From positions 1-35,480 of the IMG/VR virus record IMGVR_UViG_3300018914_000006: 35,480 nucleotides of DNA. One strand, given 5' to 3'. Every line of letters starts with the position of its first letter. The first letter of the stretch is position 1. A program made the translations under genes and the position numbers. Below are positions 1-8,332 of the stretch, one piece after another. The notes below the pieces were generated by a model. It had not been told where the DNA came from and ran no database searches. It saw only the letters and a list, made by a program, of their open reading frames with translations. The stretch comes from a virus.

Positions 1-1
1 C

Positions 2-1318
2 GACCTGTTCGCCGGCGGCGGCGGCGCGAGCGAAGGCATCCGCCTCGGCATGGGCCGCGATCCCGACTTCGCGGTGAACCACGACCCGGAAGCCATCGCC
101 ATGCACGCGGCGAATCACCCTGGCACGCGGCACATGTGCGGCGACGTCTGGCACGCGAACCCGCGCGATGTAACGGGCGGCGCGCCGGTCGACTTCATGT
201 GGTTCTCGCCGACGTGCACGCACTTTAGCCGCGCGAAGGGCGGGCCCTTGAAGGACGCGAAGATCCGCGCCCTGGCATGGGTCGTCGTTCGCTGGGCGCG
301 TGAGGTGCGACCGAAGGCGTGGGCCCTTGAGAACGTCACCGAGCTCCAGACGTGGGGTCGGCTCCTGCCGGACGGGACCATCGACCCGCGCTTCGTTGGG
401 CACACGTTCAAGACCTGGCTCGGGAAGCTCAAGGCGCTTGGGTACCAGGTCGAGATGCGCGAGATGCGCGCGTGCGACTACGGCGCACCTACGACACGCA
501 AGCGCTTGTTCATCGTCGGCCGTTGCGACGGCGAGCCCATCGCTTGGCCTACGCCGACCCACGGCCCAGGCCTGAGGCCGTACCGCAGCGCGGCCGAGTG
601 TATCGACTGGAGCACCCCGGCGCGATCGATCTTCGATCGGCCGAAGCCGCTGGCTGAGCCGACGTTGCGCCGCATCGCGCGCGCTCTCCACGTCCACGTT
701 CTCGACGGACGACCCTTCATCGTCCCGCAGCTCGGCGTCGCCGCGACGATGGTGCAGACAGGTTACGGCGAGCGAGATGGCCAGGTCCCGCGCGCGCTCG
801 ACATCCGCGCTCCGCTGGGGACCGTCGTCGCCGGCGCCGGCAAGCACGCTGTCGTGCTCGCCGTGTTGGTCAAGCACTTCGGTGGGCCCAGCAACGGCGG
901 CGCCGGCGTGTCGCTGCGCGATCCCATGGCGACCATCACGTGCCAGGACCACCACGCGCTGGTGACCGCCGTGGCGTCACGAACGGTTGACCCGCGTCGG
1001 GCGCAGCAGGTCCGCGCTCTGCTCTCGATGGGAGACGGGAACGCGTCTGGGCAGCTTCGGCTTGGCGGTGGCGCCGTCGTCCACGTCGGCGGCGAGACGT
1101 ACGAGATCGCAGACGTGCAGATGCGAATGCTCGAGCCGAGGGAGCTCTACGCCGCACAGTCGTTCCGCTCGGACTACGTCATCGACCCCGTCGTCGGCGG
1201 GAAGCCGCTGAGCAAGACGGCGCAGATCCGCATGTGCGGCAACAGCGTCGCGCCCGTCATGGCTGCGGCCATTGTCGCCGCAAACGTCGGAACGCGTCGT
1301 AGTGAGGAGGCAGCGTGA
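2..1318 (+). CDS. DNA (cytosine-5) methyltransferase, 5' end cut by window edge
   Basis: Transfers a methyl group from S-adenosylmethionine to C5 of cytosine in DNA, probably protecting phage DNA from host restriction. The reading frame is open from base 2 and starts with the AdoMet-binding motif I (DLFAGGGGASEGIRLG), so the ATG at 50 is internal and the true start lies left of the window. The catalytic loop is SPTCTHFSRAKGG with the nucleophilic Cys codon at 215-217; this is Pro-x-Cys rather than the textbook PPCQ, a variant known in phage and alphaproteobacterial enzymes of this family. WALENV (motif VI), TTRKRLFIVGR (motif VIII) and GNSVAPVMA (motif X) follow in order. The target-recognition part lies between motifs VIII and X; its specificity cannot be read. 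No partner restriction endonuclease is visible next to it. The stop overlaps the resolvase start. Confidence 0.93.
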   Translation, partial: DLFAGGGGASEGIRLGMGRDPDFAVNHDPEAIAMHAANHPGTRHMCGDVWHANPRDVTGGAPVDFMWFSPTCTHFSRAKGGPLKDAKIRALAWVVVRWAREVRPKAWALENVTELQTWGRLLPDGTIDPRFVGHTFKTWLGKLKALGYQVEMREMRACDYGAPTTRKRLFIVGRCDGEPIAWPTPTHGPGLRPYRSAAECIDWSTPARSIFDRPKPLAEPTLRRIARALHVHVLDGRPFIVPQLGVAATMVQTGYGERDGQVPRALDIRAPLGTVVAGAGKHAVVLAVLVKHFGGPSNGGAGVSLRDPMATITCQDHHALVTAVASRTVDPRRAQQVRALLSMGDGNASGQLRLGGGAVVHVGGETYEIADVQMRMLEPRELYAAQSFRSDYVIDPVVGGKPLSKTAQIRMCGNSVAPVMAAAIVAANVGTRRSEEAA

Positions 1319-1809
1319 CCGCCGCCAAGAAGCTCACGCCGCCCATCCCAGCCGTCCCGCGAAAGGGCCGCATCAAGGCCGTCGTCCCGCGCACGGAGTT
1401 CGCCGATCGCTGCACCTTCGTGGTGCCCGGCATCCCGGTGCCTAAGCAGCGGCCGCGCGTAACCCGGCGCGGCACCTTCATGCCGGCTCACTACGTCGCG
1501 TGGAAGGAATGTTGCCGCGACGAGGCGGCGGTCGTCTTCGCTGAGTTCGCCTGCCGCGGGACGCCGTGGGACGCGCAGGCGACGGCGTATGCGATGACAG
1601 TGCGGGCGTACCTGCCGCACAGCAACGGCGGGGACGCCGACTCGCTCGGCGGTGCCGTCATGGATGCGCTCAACAAGTTCGCGTTCCCCGACGACCGATT
1701 CGTCGCCGACCTGCGCGTCCTCCGCTTCGTCGACAAGGTCAACCCGCGGCTCGAGGTGGAGCTGCGCATCTTCGCACCTGGCCGTAACGGCGAGGAGGAC
1801 GCGCGATGA
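1315..1809 (+). CDS. rusA: RusA-like Holliday junction resolvase, catalytic Lys missing
   Basis: Members cut four-way DNA junctions during phage recombination or before packaging. The 164-residue protein has the family entry strand VPGIPVPKQRPRVTR (about 37-51) and the acidic core D107-A-D109-S-L-G-G, then D117-A-L-N and D126-D127. These match E. coli RusA D70, D72 and D91. RusA Lys76 lies four residues after the second Asp; here that position is Gly113, so the enzyme may be impaired or use another residue. It starts at GTG with an AGGAGG-like ribosome site and overlaps the methyltransferase stop by four bases (GTGA). The extra N-terminal 30 residues are unusual for the roughly 120-residue family. 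The fold assignment is firm; the activity is uncertain. Confidence 0.85.
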   Translation: MTAAKKLTPPIPAVPRKGRIKAVVPRTEFADRCTFVVPGIPVPKQRPRVTRRGTFMPAHYVAWKECCRDEAAVVFAEFACRGTPWDAQATAYAMTVRAYLPHSNGGDADSLGGAVMDALNKFAFPDDRFVADLRVLRFVDKVNPRLEVELRIFAPGRNGEEDAR

Positions 1810-2033
1810 AGCCATCGACGGCGCGTGAACGGTGGCTTGATCGGATCGAGCGGCGTCACGGTGGACTTGCATCGGCTGCGCATGAGTGGGCCGGCACCGG
1901 GTTCATGGCCGGATGGCGGGCTGCGCAGCGCGCTGCAATCGCCGAAGCTCGCTCCCGCCGCGCCTGCTCCGCCGCGGAGGCGCTGGTTGCGGAGCGGGTG
2001 GCGGCGGGTGGGCCGGTGGATGGTGAGCCGTGA
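1806..2033 (+). CDS. Small hypothetical protein, 75 aa
   Basis: No family recognised. The protein is helical and Arg/Ala-rich (RERWLDRIERRHGG near the N-terminus, then WRAAQRAAIAEARSRRA), which would fit a small nucleic-acid-binding or adaptor protein, but no catalytic motif is seen. The ATG overlaps the resolvase stop by four bases (ATGA), which supports translation as part of the same operon. Its last codons overlap the left arm of an inverted repeat at 2028-2056. Confidence 0.55.
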   Translation: MKPSTARERWLDRIERRHGGLASAAHEWAGTGFMAGWRAAQRAAIAEARSRRACSAAEALVAERVAAGGPVDGEP

Positions 2034-2061
2034 AACGGTCGGTCTACGTTTCACGGAAACG
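2028..2061. promoter_or_regulatory. Overlapping inverted repeats, candidate operator
   Basis: CCGTGAAAC at 2028-2036 and GTTTCACGG at 2048-2056 are a perfect 9-base inverted repeat with an 11-base spacer. The right arm is shared with a second palindrome, CGTTTC-ACG-GAAACG, at 2047-2061. The element sits at the end of one gene and about 66 bases before the start of a small HTH protein, in one of the few non-overlapped gaps of the left arm. An operator for that HTH protein is the simplest reading. A transcript hairpin (attenuator) is the alternative; no T-run follows it. Confidence 0.5.
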
Positions 2062-2126
2062 ACCTGGATTCAGCGGCGTTTTCGAGGCCCTTCCAGGGAT
2101 TGCGACAGGCGTGTACGCCCGATGCA

Positions 2127-2327
2127 ATGAAAGCGAATCCTCCGAAAGCGGATGCGGCATTCATCCGGCAGCTCCAGCGCAGGGTGGAGGTGGATGGTCT
2201 GCCCGCATCGGCGACGGCGCTCGGCGTCAGTCAGCCGACGCTGGTTCGGCTCATGGCCGGGCTGCCCGTGAGGGCGGGGTCGCTGGCGCTCGCGCGGATG
2301 CGGGCGGATGCGCTGAGCAAGGTCTGA
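2127..2327 (+). CDS. Small helix-turn-helix DNA-binding protein, 66 aa
   Basis: Probably a small Cro/XRE-like or replication-type regulator. The core reads LPASATALGVSQPTLVRLMAGLPVRAGS (split by eye into helix 2 ASATALGV, turn SQ, recognition helix PTLVRLMAGL), followed by a basic helix ARMRADAL. The ATG at 2127 was chosen because the frame before it (from a possible TTG at 2100) gives no helix and no better ribosome site; neither start has a strong Shine-Dalgarno. A longer ORF in another frame over the same bases (2030-2383) looks like a shadow. The inverted repeats just upstream make autoregulation plausible. Confidence 0.6.
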   Translation: MKANPPKADAAFIRQLQRRVEVDGLPASATALGVSQPTLVRLMAGLPVRAGSLALARMRADALSKV

Positions 2328-2336
2328 AATGCGGAA

Positions 2337-2361
2337 CGCCCACGGCTGGTACCCGCGGGCG
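2337..2361 (+). terminator. Weak hairpin after the HTH gene
   Basis: CGCCCACGG (2337-2345) and CCGCGGGCG (2353-2361) form a 9-base stem with one A/C mismatch and a 7-base loop, followed by CTTCCTT. It lies in the gap between the HTH gene and the GIY-YIG gene. It could be an imperfect terminator or leader hairpin; there is no real U-run, so confidence is low. Confidence 0.25.
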
Positions 2362-2390
2362 CTTCCTTCACCAACTGGAGTGAGCAGTCG

Positions 2391-2977
2391 ATGAACGAGA
2401 AGAAGGGTGCCGGAAGCGGCGCAGACAGTCAACAGGCCTGGGTCTACTTCATCGAGTCGGCCGGGAACGGCCACATCAAGATCGGCTTCACGAAAGGCGA
2501 AGTCGAGGCCAGACGCCGCGCTCTCCAGACGGGCTCGCCAGAGACGCTCCGCGTCCTGGCGCAGGTTCGAGGTGACGAGAAGCTCGAGCGGCGTCTCCAC
2601 GCACGCTTCGCAACGAGCCGCGTCGTGGGCGAGTGGTTCGAGCCGTCCGACGCGCTCCTCGCCTACATCGACGGCATCCACCTCGCCCAGGAGCAGCACA
2701 TCACCGGGTTCGAGGCTCGGGCGAAGGCGGAGGACAGCCTCAAGCGCCTAGCTCGGGAAGCCGCCGAGCGAATGCAGGCGGAACGTGAAGCCAAATGGGC
2801 CGCTCGCGAAGCCGCAAAGGACGCCGCGAGGACTCCGGAGGAGCGGGCTCGCAGGGCGAAGATGACTGAGGCCGAGTTGCTCGAGGAGGCGAAGCGCGAG
2901 CTCATGGCGGCGCTCAACAGCTCGTCTTCTTCTGACCCGTTCGCATCTGGCGCTCTGGCCCGCCGGAGGGCGGGGTG

Positions 2978-2978
<1 letters not shown>
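2391..2978 (+). CDS. GIY-YIG family (T5orf172/Mug113-type) nuclease-like protein
   Basis: The N-terminal 95 residues carry the T5orf172/Mug113 branch of the GIY-YIG fold: WVYFIESAGNGHIKIGFTKG (17-36) for the two tyrosine/isoleucine strands, R41-R43 and LQTGSP for the catalytic-arginine helix, then GDEKLERRLHARF (61-73) and GEWFEPS (80-86). Phage members are thought to nick or cut DNA, sometimes as homing or host-DNA nucleases; the actual substrate is unknown. Residues 100-180 are a charged Ala/Glu/Arg coiled coil, likely for dimerisation. It starts after its own gap with GGAGTGAGCAG upstream and is coupled to the next gene by TGATG. A non-enzymatic DNA-binding role is possible. Confidence 0.82.
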
Positions 2979-3936
<958 letters not shown>

Positions 3937-3940
<4 letters not shown>

Positions 3941-5448
3941 CCACCCGAATCAACGACACGTTCGGGCGCCGCAAGGTCGCCGCGATGAACGCCGAGCCCG
4001 GCGCGAACCCGCCGACCAACCTCGCTGCGGAGCGCAGCGTGATCGCTGACCTCCTCGAGCCCGCTGGCGGCGCCCAGGCGCTCGACGCCATCCGCGACGT
4101 CCTTGCGCCGGAGGACTTCTCCGACGGGATGCTCGGCGCGATCTACGAAGCCATCTGCGGCGTTCGTGACGAGCAGCAGGTTCCAGGACCCATCGGGCAC
4201 GTCGAGATCGGCGCCTGGCTTCGCGCGAAGGAACTCGCCGCGGGGCTTCGACACGGTGGTGCCTATCTCAGCCCGGAGGAGGCTGCTGCGCTTCGGGACG
4301 CGGTCAAGGTGCAGACCGTCGTGGAGTCCGCATCGGACGCTCTGACGACCCGGTCGCGCGTCGAGACACGCGCCTATGCCGTGCGGATGCTCGCTGAGCA
4401 CCGGAAGCTAATCGGCAAACTCTTCACTGCGGCGACCACCGGCTACTCGACCGACCCCGCCGTCTTCAAGAGCACGGCGCTGGAGCTCGCGGCGTACATC
4501 CAGGAGACGTTCAGCGAGGCCAAGTCGGGCAACAAGCACATCGAGACGGCGCTGCGTGCGGCCATCGGGGATCTGCTCAAGGTGGACGCAAAGCCAAGGG
4601 AGCTGGTGACGACCGGCATCGAGAACCTCGACGAGCTGGTCCACATCGAGCCCGGCGCGCTCATGGTCATCGGTGCCAGGTCCGGCGTCGGCAAGTCGTC
4701 GCTGGCCATGCAGATCGCGGTGTACGTCGGCGAGAACTGGGGCGAAACCCTTTACTTCTCGACCGAGATGAAAGCGGAGAAGCTCGCGCTTCGCGCCGCG
4801 TGCACCCGAGCGAAGGTTGACTGGAAGCGCCTCGAGCGTGGCTACGCATCGGGTCCGGAGAAGGCCGAAGTTGCCAAGGCCGCCGACCAGGTCATGCGTG
4901 GCATGTCGTGGTTCTGCGACGACGCGAAGCGAATGATCGTCCCGGACATCGTCGGCAACGCCCGTCGCCACGCGAAGGAGGTGGCCGCGCGCGGCGGGAA
5001 GCTCCGCCTCATCGTCGTCGACTACCTCCAGCGCGTTGACCCCGCGCGTACGCCAACCGGCCGCTCGCGCGAGCAGGACGTGTCGTGGATGGCGAAGGCC
5101 TTCAAGGACCTGGCGATGGAGCTCGACTGCTGCGTCATCGTTCCGAGCCAGCTCAACAAGGCGGGTGACGAGCGCAAGGACGGCCGACCGCGGCCGAGCG
5201 ATGCACGCGAGTCGAGCGGCATCGAGAACGAGTCGGACGCGTTCCTGCTCATCCACAACCCCGAGTTCAACGACCGACCGAAGCGCGCCGTCGTCGGTCA
5301 GCCATACCCGCCGGAGGCCTGCGAGATCATTGCGGCGAAGGTCCGCAGCGGCGGCGCTGGTGTCGCGCACGTGTGGTTTCACCCGACCTACACGTCGTTC
5401 ACGTCGATGACGCCGACTCAGGTCGACGAGCGAAGGAGCAAGAAGTGA
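3937..5448 (+). CDS. dnaB: Replicative DNA helicase, DnaB family
   Basis: Hexameric 5'-3' helicase that unwinds the phage fork. The N-terminal domain (about residues 27-170, NPPTNLAAERSVIADLLEP...) is the DnaB primase-interaction domain. The RecA-type motor has Walker A GARSGVGKSS (246-255, K253), the YFSTEMKAEKLALR helix, Walker B LIVVDYLQ (D362), and the VIVPSQLNK and RESSGIENESDAFLLIHN motifs that end the DnaB core. The 503-residue length is normal for a full two-domain helicase. It overlaps the initiator by ATGA and the CHC2 gene by GTGA, so initiator, helicase and zinc-finger protein are made as one coupled set. Confidence 0.95.
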
Positions 5449-6152
5449 CCAACGTCGAACGAGTCCTCGCGGCCATGCCTGGCCCGCTGGAGTACGTGCG
5501 GATGCTCGGCATCCAGGTGCCGCGTGGCTCGAGGCCGGAGCGGTTCCGGATCTGCTGCCCGTGGCACAACGAGAAGAATCCGTCTTGCGACGTCACGACC
5601 AAGGCCGGGCGCATCGTCGCGCACTGCCACTCATGTCATGCGGGCGGCGACGGGATCTCTCTCGCTGCGGCTGTCTGGAGCATGTCGACCGAGACCGACT
5701 TCGTCGGCGTCCTTCGACGCGTTGCTGACCTGCTCAACGTCCGGCTCGACGAGCTGCCTGGGCCGCCGAAGCCGCGCGACCCGGTGCATGACCTCATGGT
5801 CGTCATCGACGGGCTTGCTGATGAGTACCTGCGGCACGGTGAGCTTCGGGCGTCGTCGACGCACGGCATGGCCATGCTGACCGCGGCCGACCCTCGGCAC
5901 CGGGTGGAGGCGTGCCGACGGTTGGACGAGCTCTACGAGGCGGAGCGCGAGGCCAGGGCCAAGGTTCAGGTCGCGACGACGGACCTAGACCGGCAACGCG
6001 ACGACGAGCTCGACGCCATGGCCGACGACGTCCTGCGGGTCATCGCACGTCGGGAGGCGGTGCAGCTCAAGCGAATGCGGCTGGTGCCGGAGCTGGCGGC
6101 CATCGAAGCCGAGGCGGCGCGGATGTTCCCGAACGACCCGGAGGCGGCATGA
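5445..6152 (+). CDS. CHC2 zinc-finger primase-like protein without TOPRIM domain
   Basis: The first 95 residues are a DnaG-type CHC2 zinc-binding domain: C38-P-W-H41 with NEKNPSC and then C61-H-S-C64-HAGGDG, the ligands used to read the primase template. The rest (about 100-235) is helical and charged, without the RNA polymerase (TOPRIM) domain of DnaG, and no TOPRIM gene is seen nearby. At 235 residues it is well under half of DnaG. It may deliver host primase to the phage helicase or act as a template-reading subunit. GTG 5445 is the start: it overlaps the helicase stop and has AAGGAG upstream; an earlier start in frame would lie deep inside the helicase gene. Confidence 0.8.
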   Translation: MTNVERVLAAMPGPLEYVRMLGIQVPRGSRPERFRICCPWHNEKNPSCDVTTKAGRIVAHCHSCHAGGDGISLAAAVWSMSTETDFVGVLRRVADLLNVRLDELPGPPKPRDPVHDLMVVIDGLADEYLRHGELRASSTHGMAMLTAADPRHRVEACRRLDELYEAEREARAKVQVATTDLDRQRDDELDAMADDVLRVIARREAVQLKRMRLVPELAAIEAEAARMFPNDPEAA

Positions 6153-6307
6153 GCAGCGACAGCAAGCTGACGGACGACGTGGGCGGCTTCGTCCTTAAGG
6201 AGGGCCGGGTCACCGTGCTCTGGATCGACGGCTTCGGGTCGGTCTGGGCGCCGGTGATGCTCGGGCCGGCCGGCTATGTGCTGAAGCCGTGGGGCGAGCG
6301 GTGTTGA
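6149..6307 (+). CDS. Small hypothetical protein, 52 aa
   Basis: No family recognised. The protein has a beta-rich pattern (GGFVLKEGRVTVLWIDGFGSVWAPVMLGPAGYVLKPWG) that could form one small sheet. It is placed as a gene because its ATG overlaps the preceding stop (ATGA) and its own stop overlaps the next start (TTGA), leaving no gap. Confidence 0.5.
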   Translation: MSSDSKLTDDVGGFVLKEGRVTVLWIDGFGSVWAPVMLGPAGYVLKPWGERC

Positions 6308-6900
6308 CCCCGAAGCGCATCGCCATCGTCGGGACGCGGCCGCCCACCGGCAACAGCGACACGTGCTCGCCGGAGGTCTACGGCTGCATCGAGCTCGACG
6401 TCTGCCGCGTCCTGGAGGCTCTGCTGCGCAAGCACGGCGAGCGCCTCGTCATCGTCAGCGGCGGCGCCGAGGGCGTCGACACGATGGGCGAGGACTTCGC
6501 CCGAGCGAACAACCTGTCGCGGCTCATCTGGCGGCCTCGGTACAAGACCGGCGAGTGGCCGCCGAAGGCCGCACCCATGATCCGCAACGAGTGGATCGTC
6601 CGCGACGCCGACTGCGTCATCGCCTGGCCGAGCCCGCGAGGCGGCGGCACGGCGAACGCCATCGGGCACGCGAAGCGCCTGGGTAAGCCGTTGCAGGTGC
6701 GGCGGCCCTGGCACGAGGACCCGGCGATGCGGGTGGAGAGCTTCAACGTGGGCGTGGCGGCTACCCGACCTGGCTGTCCCGAGGCTGGTTGCGGTGCGCC
6801 TCAGTTCCGGTGCTCCGGCGGGGTGTCCTGCGAGAACGGCCACGGGCTACCTGCCGAGGACGTGGAAGGCGCGGCGGCTCTGCCGTGGAGGGACGGGTGA
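6304..6900 (+). CDS. SLOG/DprA-like Rossmann protein with Cys-rich tail
   Basis: Residues 1-135 form a SLOG-superfamily Rossmann domain: RIAIVGTRPP (5-14), VIVSGGAEGVDTMGEDFA, a middle KAAPMIRNEWIVRDADCVIAWPSPRGGGTANAIGHAKRLGKPLQV. The GG-x-G-x-D and PRGGGT elements are the nucleotide or nucleotide-derivative binding loops of the group, which includes DprA, LOG and nucleotide-signal sensors. The last 55 residues hold CPEAGCGAPQFRC...SCENGHG, a possible metal site not usual for the family. TTG 6304 keeps the four-base overlap; GTG 6301 or 6289 are also possible. Substrate unknown: nucleotide metabolism, DNA binding or anti-defence are all open. Confidence 0.75.
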   Translation: MTPKRIAIVGTRPPTGNSDTCSPEVYGCIELDVCRVLEALLRKHGERLVIVSGGAEGVDTMGEDFARANNLSRLIWRPRYKTGEWPPKAAPMIRNEWIVRDADCVIAWPSPRGGGTANAIGHAKRLGKPLQVRRPWHEDPAMRVESFNVGVAATRPGCPEAGCGAPQFRCSGGVSCENGHGLPAEDVEGAAALPWRDG

Positions 6901-7556
6901 TGAGCGTGACCGACCCCGAGGTCCCCGAGACCACAGCCGAAACCACCGAGATCAGTCACGCGCGCGCGCGTGAGGCTAGCGCGGTCCAGCGTGCCCGCGA
7001 CCTGATGCGGGAGCTCGGCCGCGTGCCCAACGCGAAGGAGCGCATCTGGCTCGTTCTCGACCTTTTCGAGGACGACCTCTGGACCCGCGGCGAGACGGCG
7101 CCGCTGCTGGCCGAGGTGTGGGGCCTGCATCCGAACACGGTGGAGCGGAGCGCGGCCACGGCGGCGCTGATGCTGGAGGACCCGGCCAACGTCGAGCGAG
7201 CTCGCGGCGAGGTGACCACGCGGGCGCTGCGGCGCTCGGACGACATCTACGAGCGGGCGCGGCTGGCTGCGGACCGGGAGGCGGCGGCGCTCTACGCGGC
7301 ATCCAACGGCGCCCTCGACACCTACGGCAAGGCGACCGGCGCCATCGCCCCGCAGCAGACCAACGTCCTCGTCGACCTAAAGACCGGCGGCTACCGGCCC
7401 GAGGTCGCCCGCGAGGTGGACGCCGCCGTGAGCGCCGTCCTCGAGATGGCCGAGCGGGTTGCGGTGCAGCGGTTCGGCATCGACGCGAGCGCCTGGGGCG
7501 CGGCGTTGCAGGCGGAGCATGAGACGGCGGCGCTGCCGGCGAAGGTGGGGCGGTGA
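6900..7556 (+). CDS. HTH protein, possible terminase small subunit
   Basis: A 218-residue helical protein. Residues 45-100 have an HTH-like segment (APLLAEVWGLHPNTVERSAATAALML), followed by long Arg/Glu/Ala helices and a short segment TGAIAPQQTNVLVDLKTGG that resembles the region after the coiled coil in terminase small subunits. A small subunit would recognise phage DNA and recruit the large subunit encoded 3.9 kb downstream; the distance is unusual but not excluded. Coupled by TGATG with GGAGGG upstream of the ATG. Otherwise it is an unclassified regulator. Confidence 0.5.
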   Translation: MSVTDPEVPETTAETTEISHARAREASAVQRARDLMRELGRVPNAKERIWLVLDLFEDDLWTRGETAPLLAEVWGLHPNTVERSAATAALMLEDPANVERARGEVTTRALRRSDDIYERARLAADREAAALYAASNGALDTYGKATGAIAPQQTNVLVDLKTGGYRPEVAREVDAAVSAVLEMAERVAVQRFGIDASAWGAALQAEHETAALPAKVGR

Positions 7557-7909
7557 TGAGCACGACGACGGAGCCGAAGTCGGTCTGCCACTTCTGCGAG
7601 TGCCAGATGGACAAGTGGGTGGGCGACGCGAAGCGGTTCGCGGCGTTGCGGTTGGAGTTGGAGTCGCTGGAGCGTCGCATCGACGCGCGAGTGACGGTGC
7701 CAACGCACGGCAGCGTCGTGCGCTACCGACGCGCTGTCGAGAACCTGATCGACACGTGGGACGGCTGCGCCGAACTCATCGAGCACGACCCGCGGCCGTT
7801 GCTTGAGATTCGCCCGGACGCGAACGTCGACGCGTACATCCGGCACCATCGCAGTGCCGCTCGTCGCGCCCGCCGCATCCTCGCCGCCCTGCCTGGAGGT
7901 GAGCGGTGA
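7556..7909 (+). CDS. Hypothetical protein with N-terminal CxxC, 117 aa
   Basis: No family recognised. The N-terminus contains CHFCEC, half of a zinc-ribbon type site, and the rest is helical with many Arg and Glu (FAALRLELESLERRIDARV, HHRSAARRARRILAALPGG). It is coupled to the preceding gene by TGATG and to the next by GTGA. A small nucleic-acid-associated protein would fit; function unknown. Confidence 0.5.
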   Translation: MSTTTEPKSVCHFCECQMDKWVGDAKRFAALRLELESLERRIDARVTVPTHGSVVRYRRAVENLIDTWDGCAELIEHDPRPLLEIRPDANVDAYIRHHRSAARRARRILAALPGGER

Positions 7910-8088
7910 GGCCGGGTCGCGTGGCGCACGCCTACGACCACTCCGCGGCGCCAGCGAAGTGGCTCGGCGCGTCGGTGTTCCGAGCCCTGTGCGGACGCTG
8001 GCTCGCTCCGGAGCGATTCGAGGGCCACCGCGTCTGCCGCAAGTGCGAGGCGCGACAATCAGCCGGCGTGGACGGAGGTGGACAATGA
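7906..8088 (+). CDS. Small Cys-containing protein, 60 aa
   Basis: Short basic protein with ALCGRWLAPERFEGHRVCRKCEAR; one isolated Cys followed by CRKC gives a potential zinc-binding pattern. Starts with GTG overlapping the previous stop. Function unknown; small zinc-ribbon proteins of this kind are frequent in phage early regions. Confidence 0.45.
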   Translation: MRPGRVAHAYDHSAAPAKWLGASVFRALCGRWLAPERFEGHRVCRKCEARQSAGVDGGGQ

Positions 8089-8252
8089 CCACGCCCTACC
8101 GCACCGCCGCTCCACGCAACCCCGAGCCGGAGCACTGGCTCGACGTATGGGAGCGGAACCAACGGCGCCGGCTGTGGCGGACGGGCCTCATCTGCTTCGC
8201 GTCGTCAATCGTAACGACGATGCTGATGCGGCTGCTGCTGGGGTGGACGTGA
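8085..8252 (+). CDS. Small single-span membrane protein, 55 aa
   Basis: The N-terminal half is soluble and charged (PYRTAAPRNPEPEHWLDVWERNQRRRLW). The C-terminal half, LICFASSIVTTMLMRLLLGW, is a transmembrane helix preceded by RRRLWR, so by the positive-inside rule the N-terminus should face the cytoplasm. The ATG overlaps the previous stop. Its first codons are shared, as a 19-base exact repeat, with the start of the next tiny ORF. Role unknown: an inner-membrane superinfection or lysis-modulating peptide is possible. Confidence 0.45.
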   Translation: MTTPYRTAAPRNPEPEHWLDVWERNQRRRLWRTGLICFASSIVTTMLMRLLLGWT

Positions 8253-8274
8253 GCGCCTACCGCACCGCCGCTCC
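8095..8274 (+). repeat. 19-base exact direct repeat, 161 bases apart
   Basis: CCTACCGCACCGCCGCTCC occurs at 8095-8113 and 8256-8274. Both copies are read in the same frame near the start of consecutive small ORFs, giving YRTAAP in each. This looks like a remnant of a partial tandem gene duplication, or a site where recombination could delete the membrane-protein gene. Confidence 0.8.
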
Positions 8275-8332
8275 CAAGCCTCCCGGGCCGACGCTGCCGC
8301 TGGCGACGCTGGTGGAGGTCGTGCCGGCATGA
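8249..8332 (+). CDS. Tiny ORF, 27 aa
   Basis: GTG-initiated frame overlapping the stop before it and the start after it, encoding a Pro/Ala-rich peptide that begins SAYRTAAPKPPGP. It repeats the YRTAAP start of the upstream membrane protein. It may be a degenerate duplicate, or only a coupling spacer that keeps ribosomes moving to the next gene. Translation is not certain. Confidence 0.3.
   Translation: MSAYRTAAPKPPGPTLPLATLVEVVPA

Noticed and set aside
2030-2383. 117-residue + frame overlapping the HTH gene
   Set aside because: Gly/Ala/Arg-rich shadow without motif; the other frame gives a clear helix-turn-helix.
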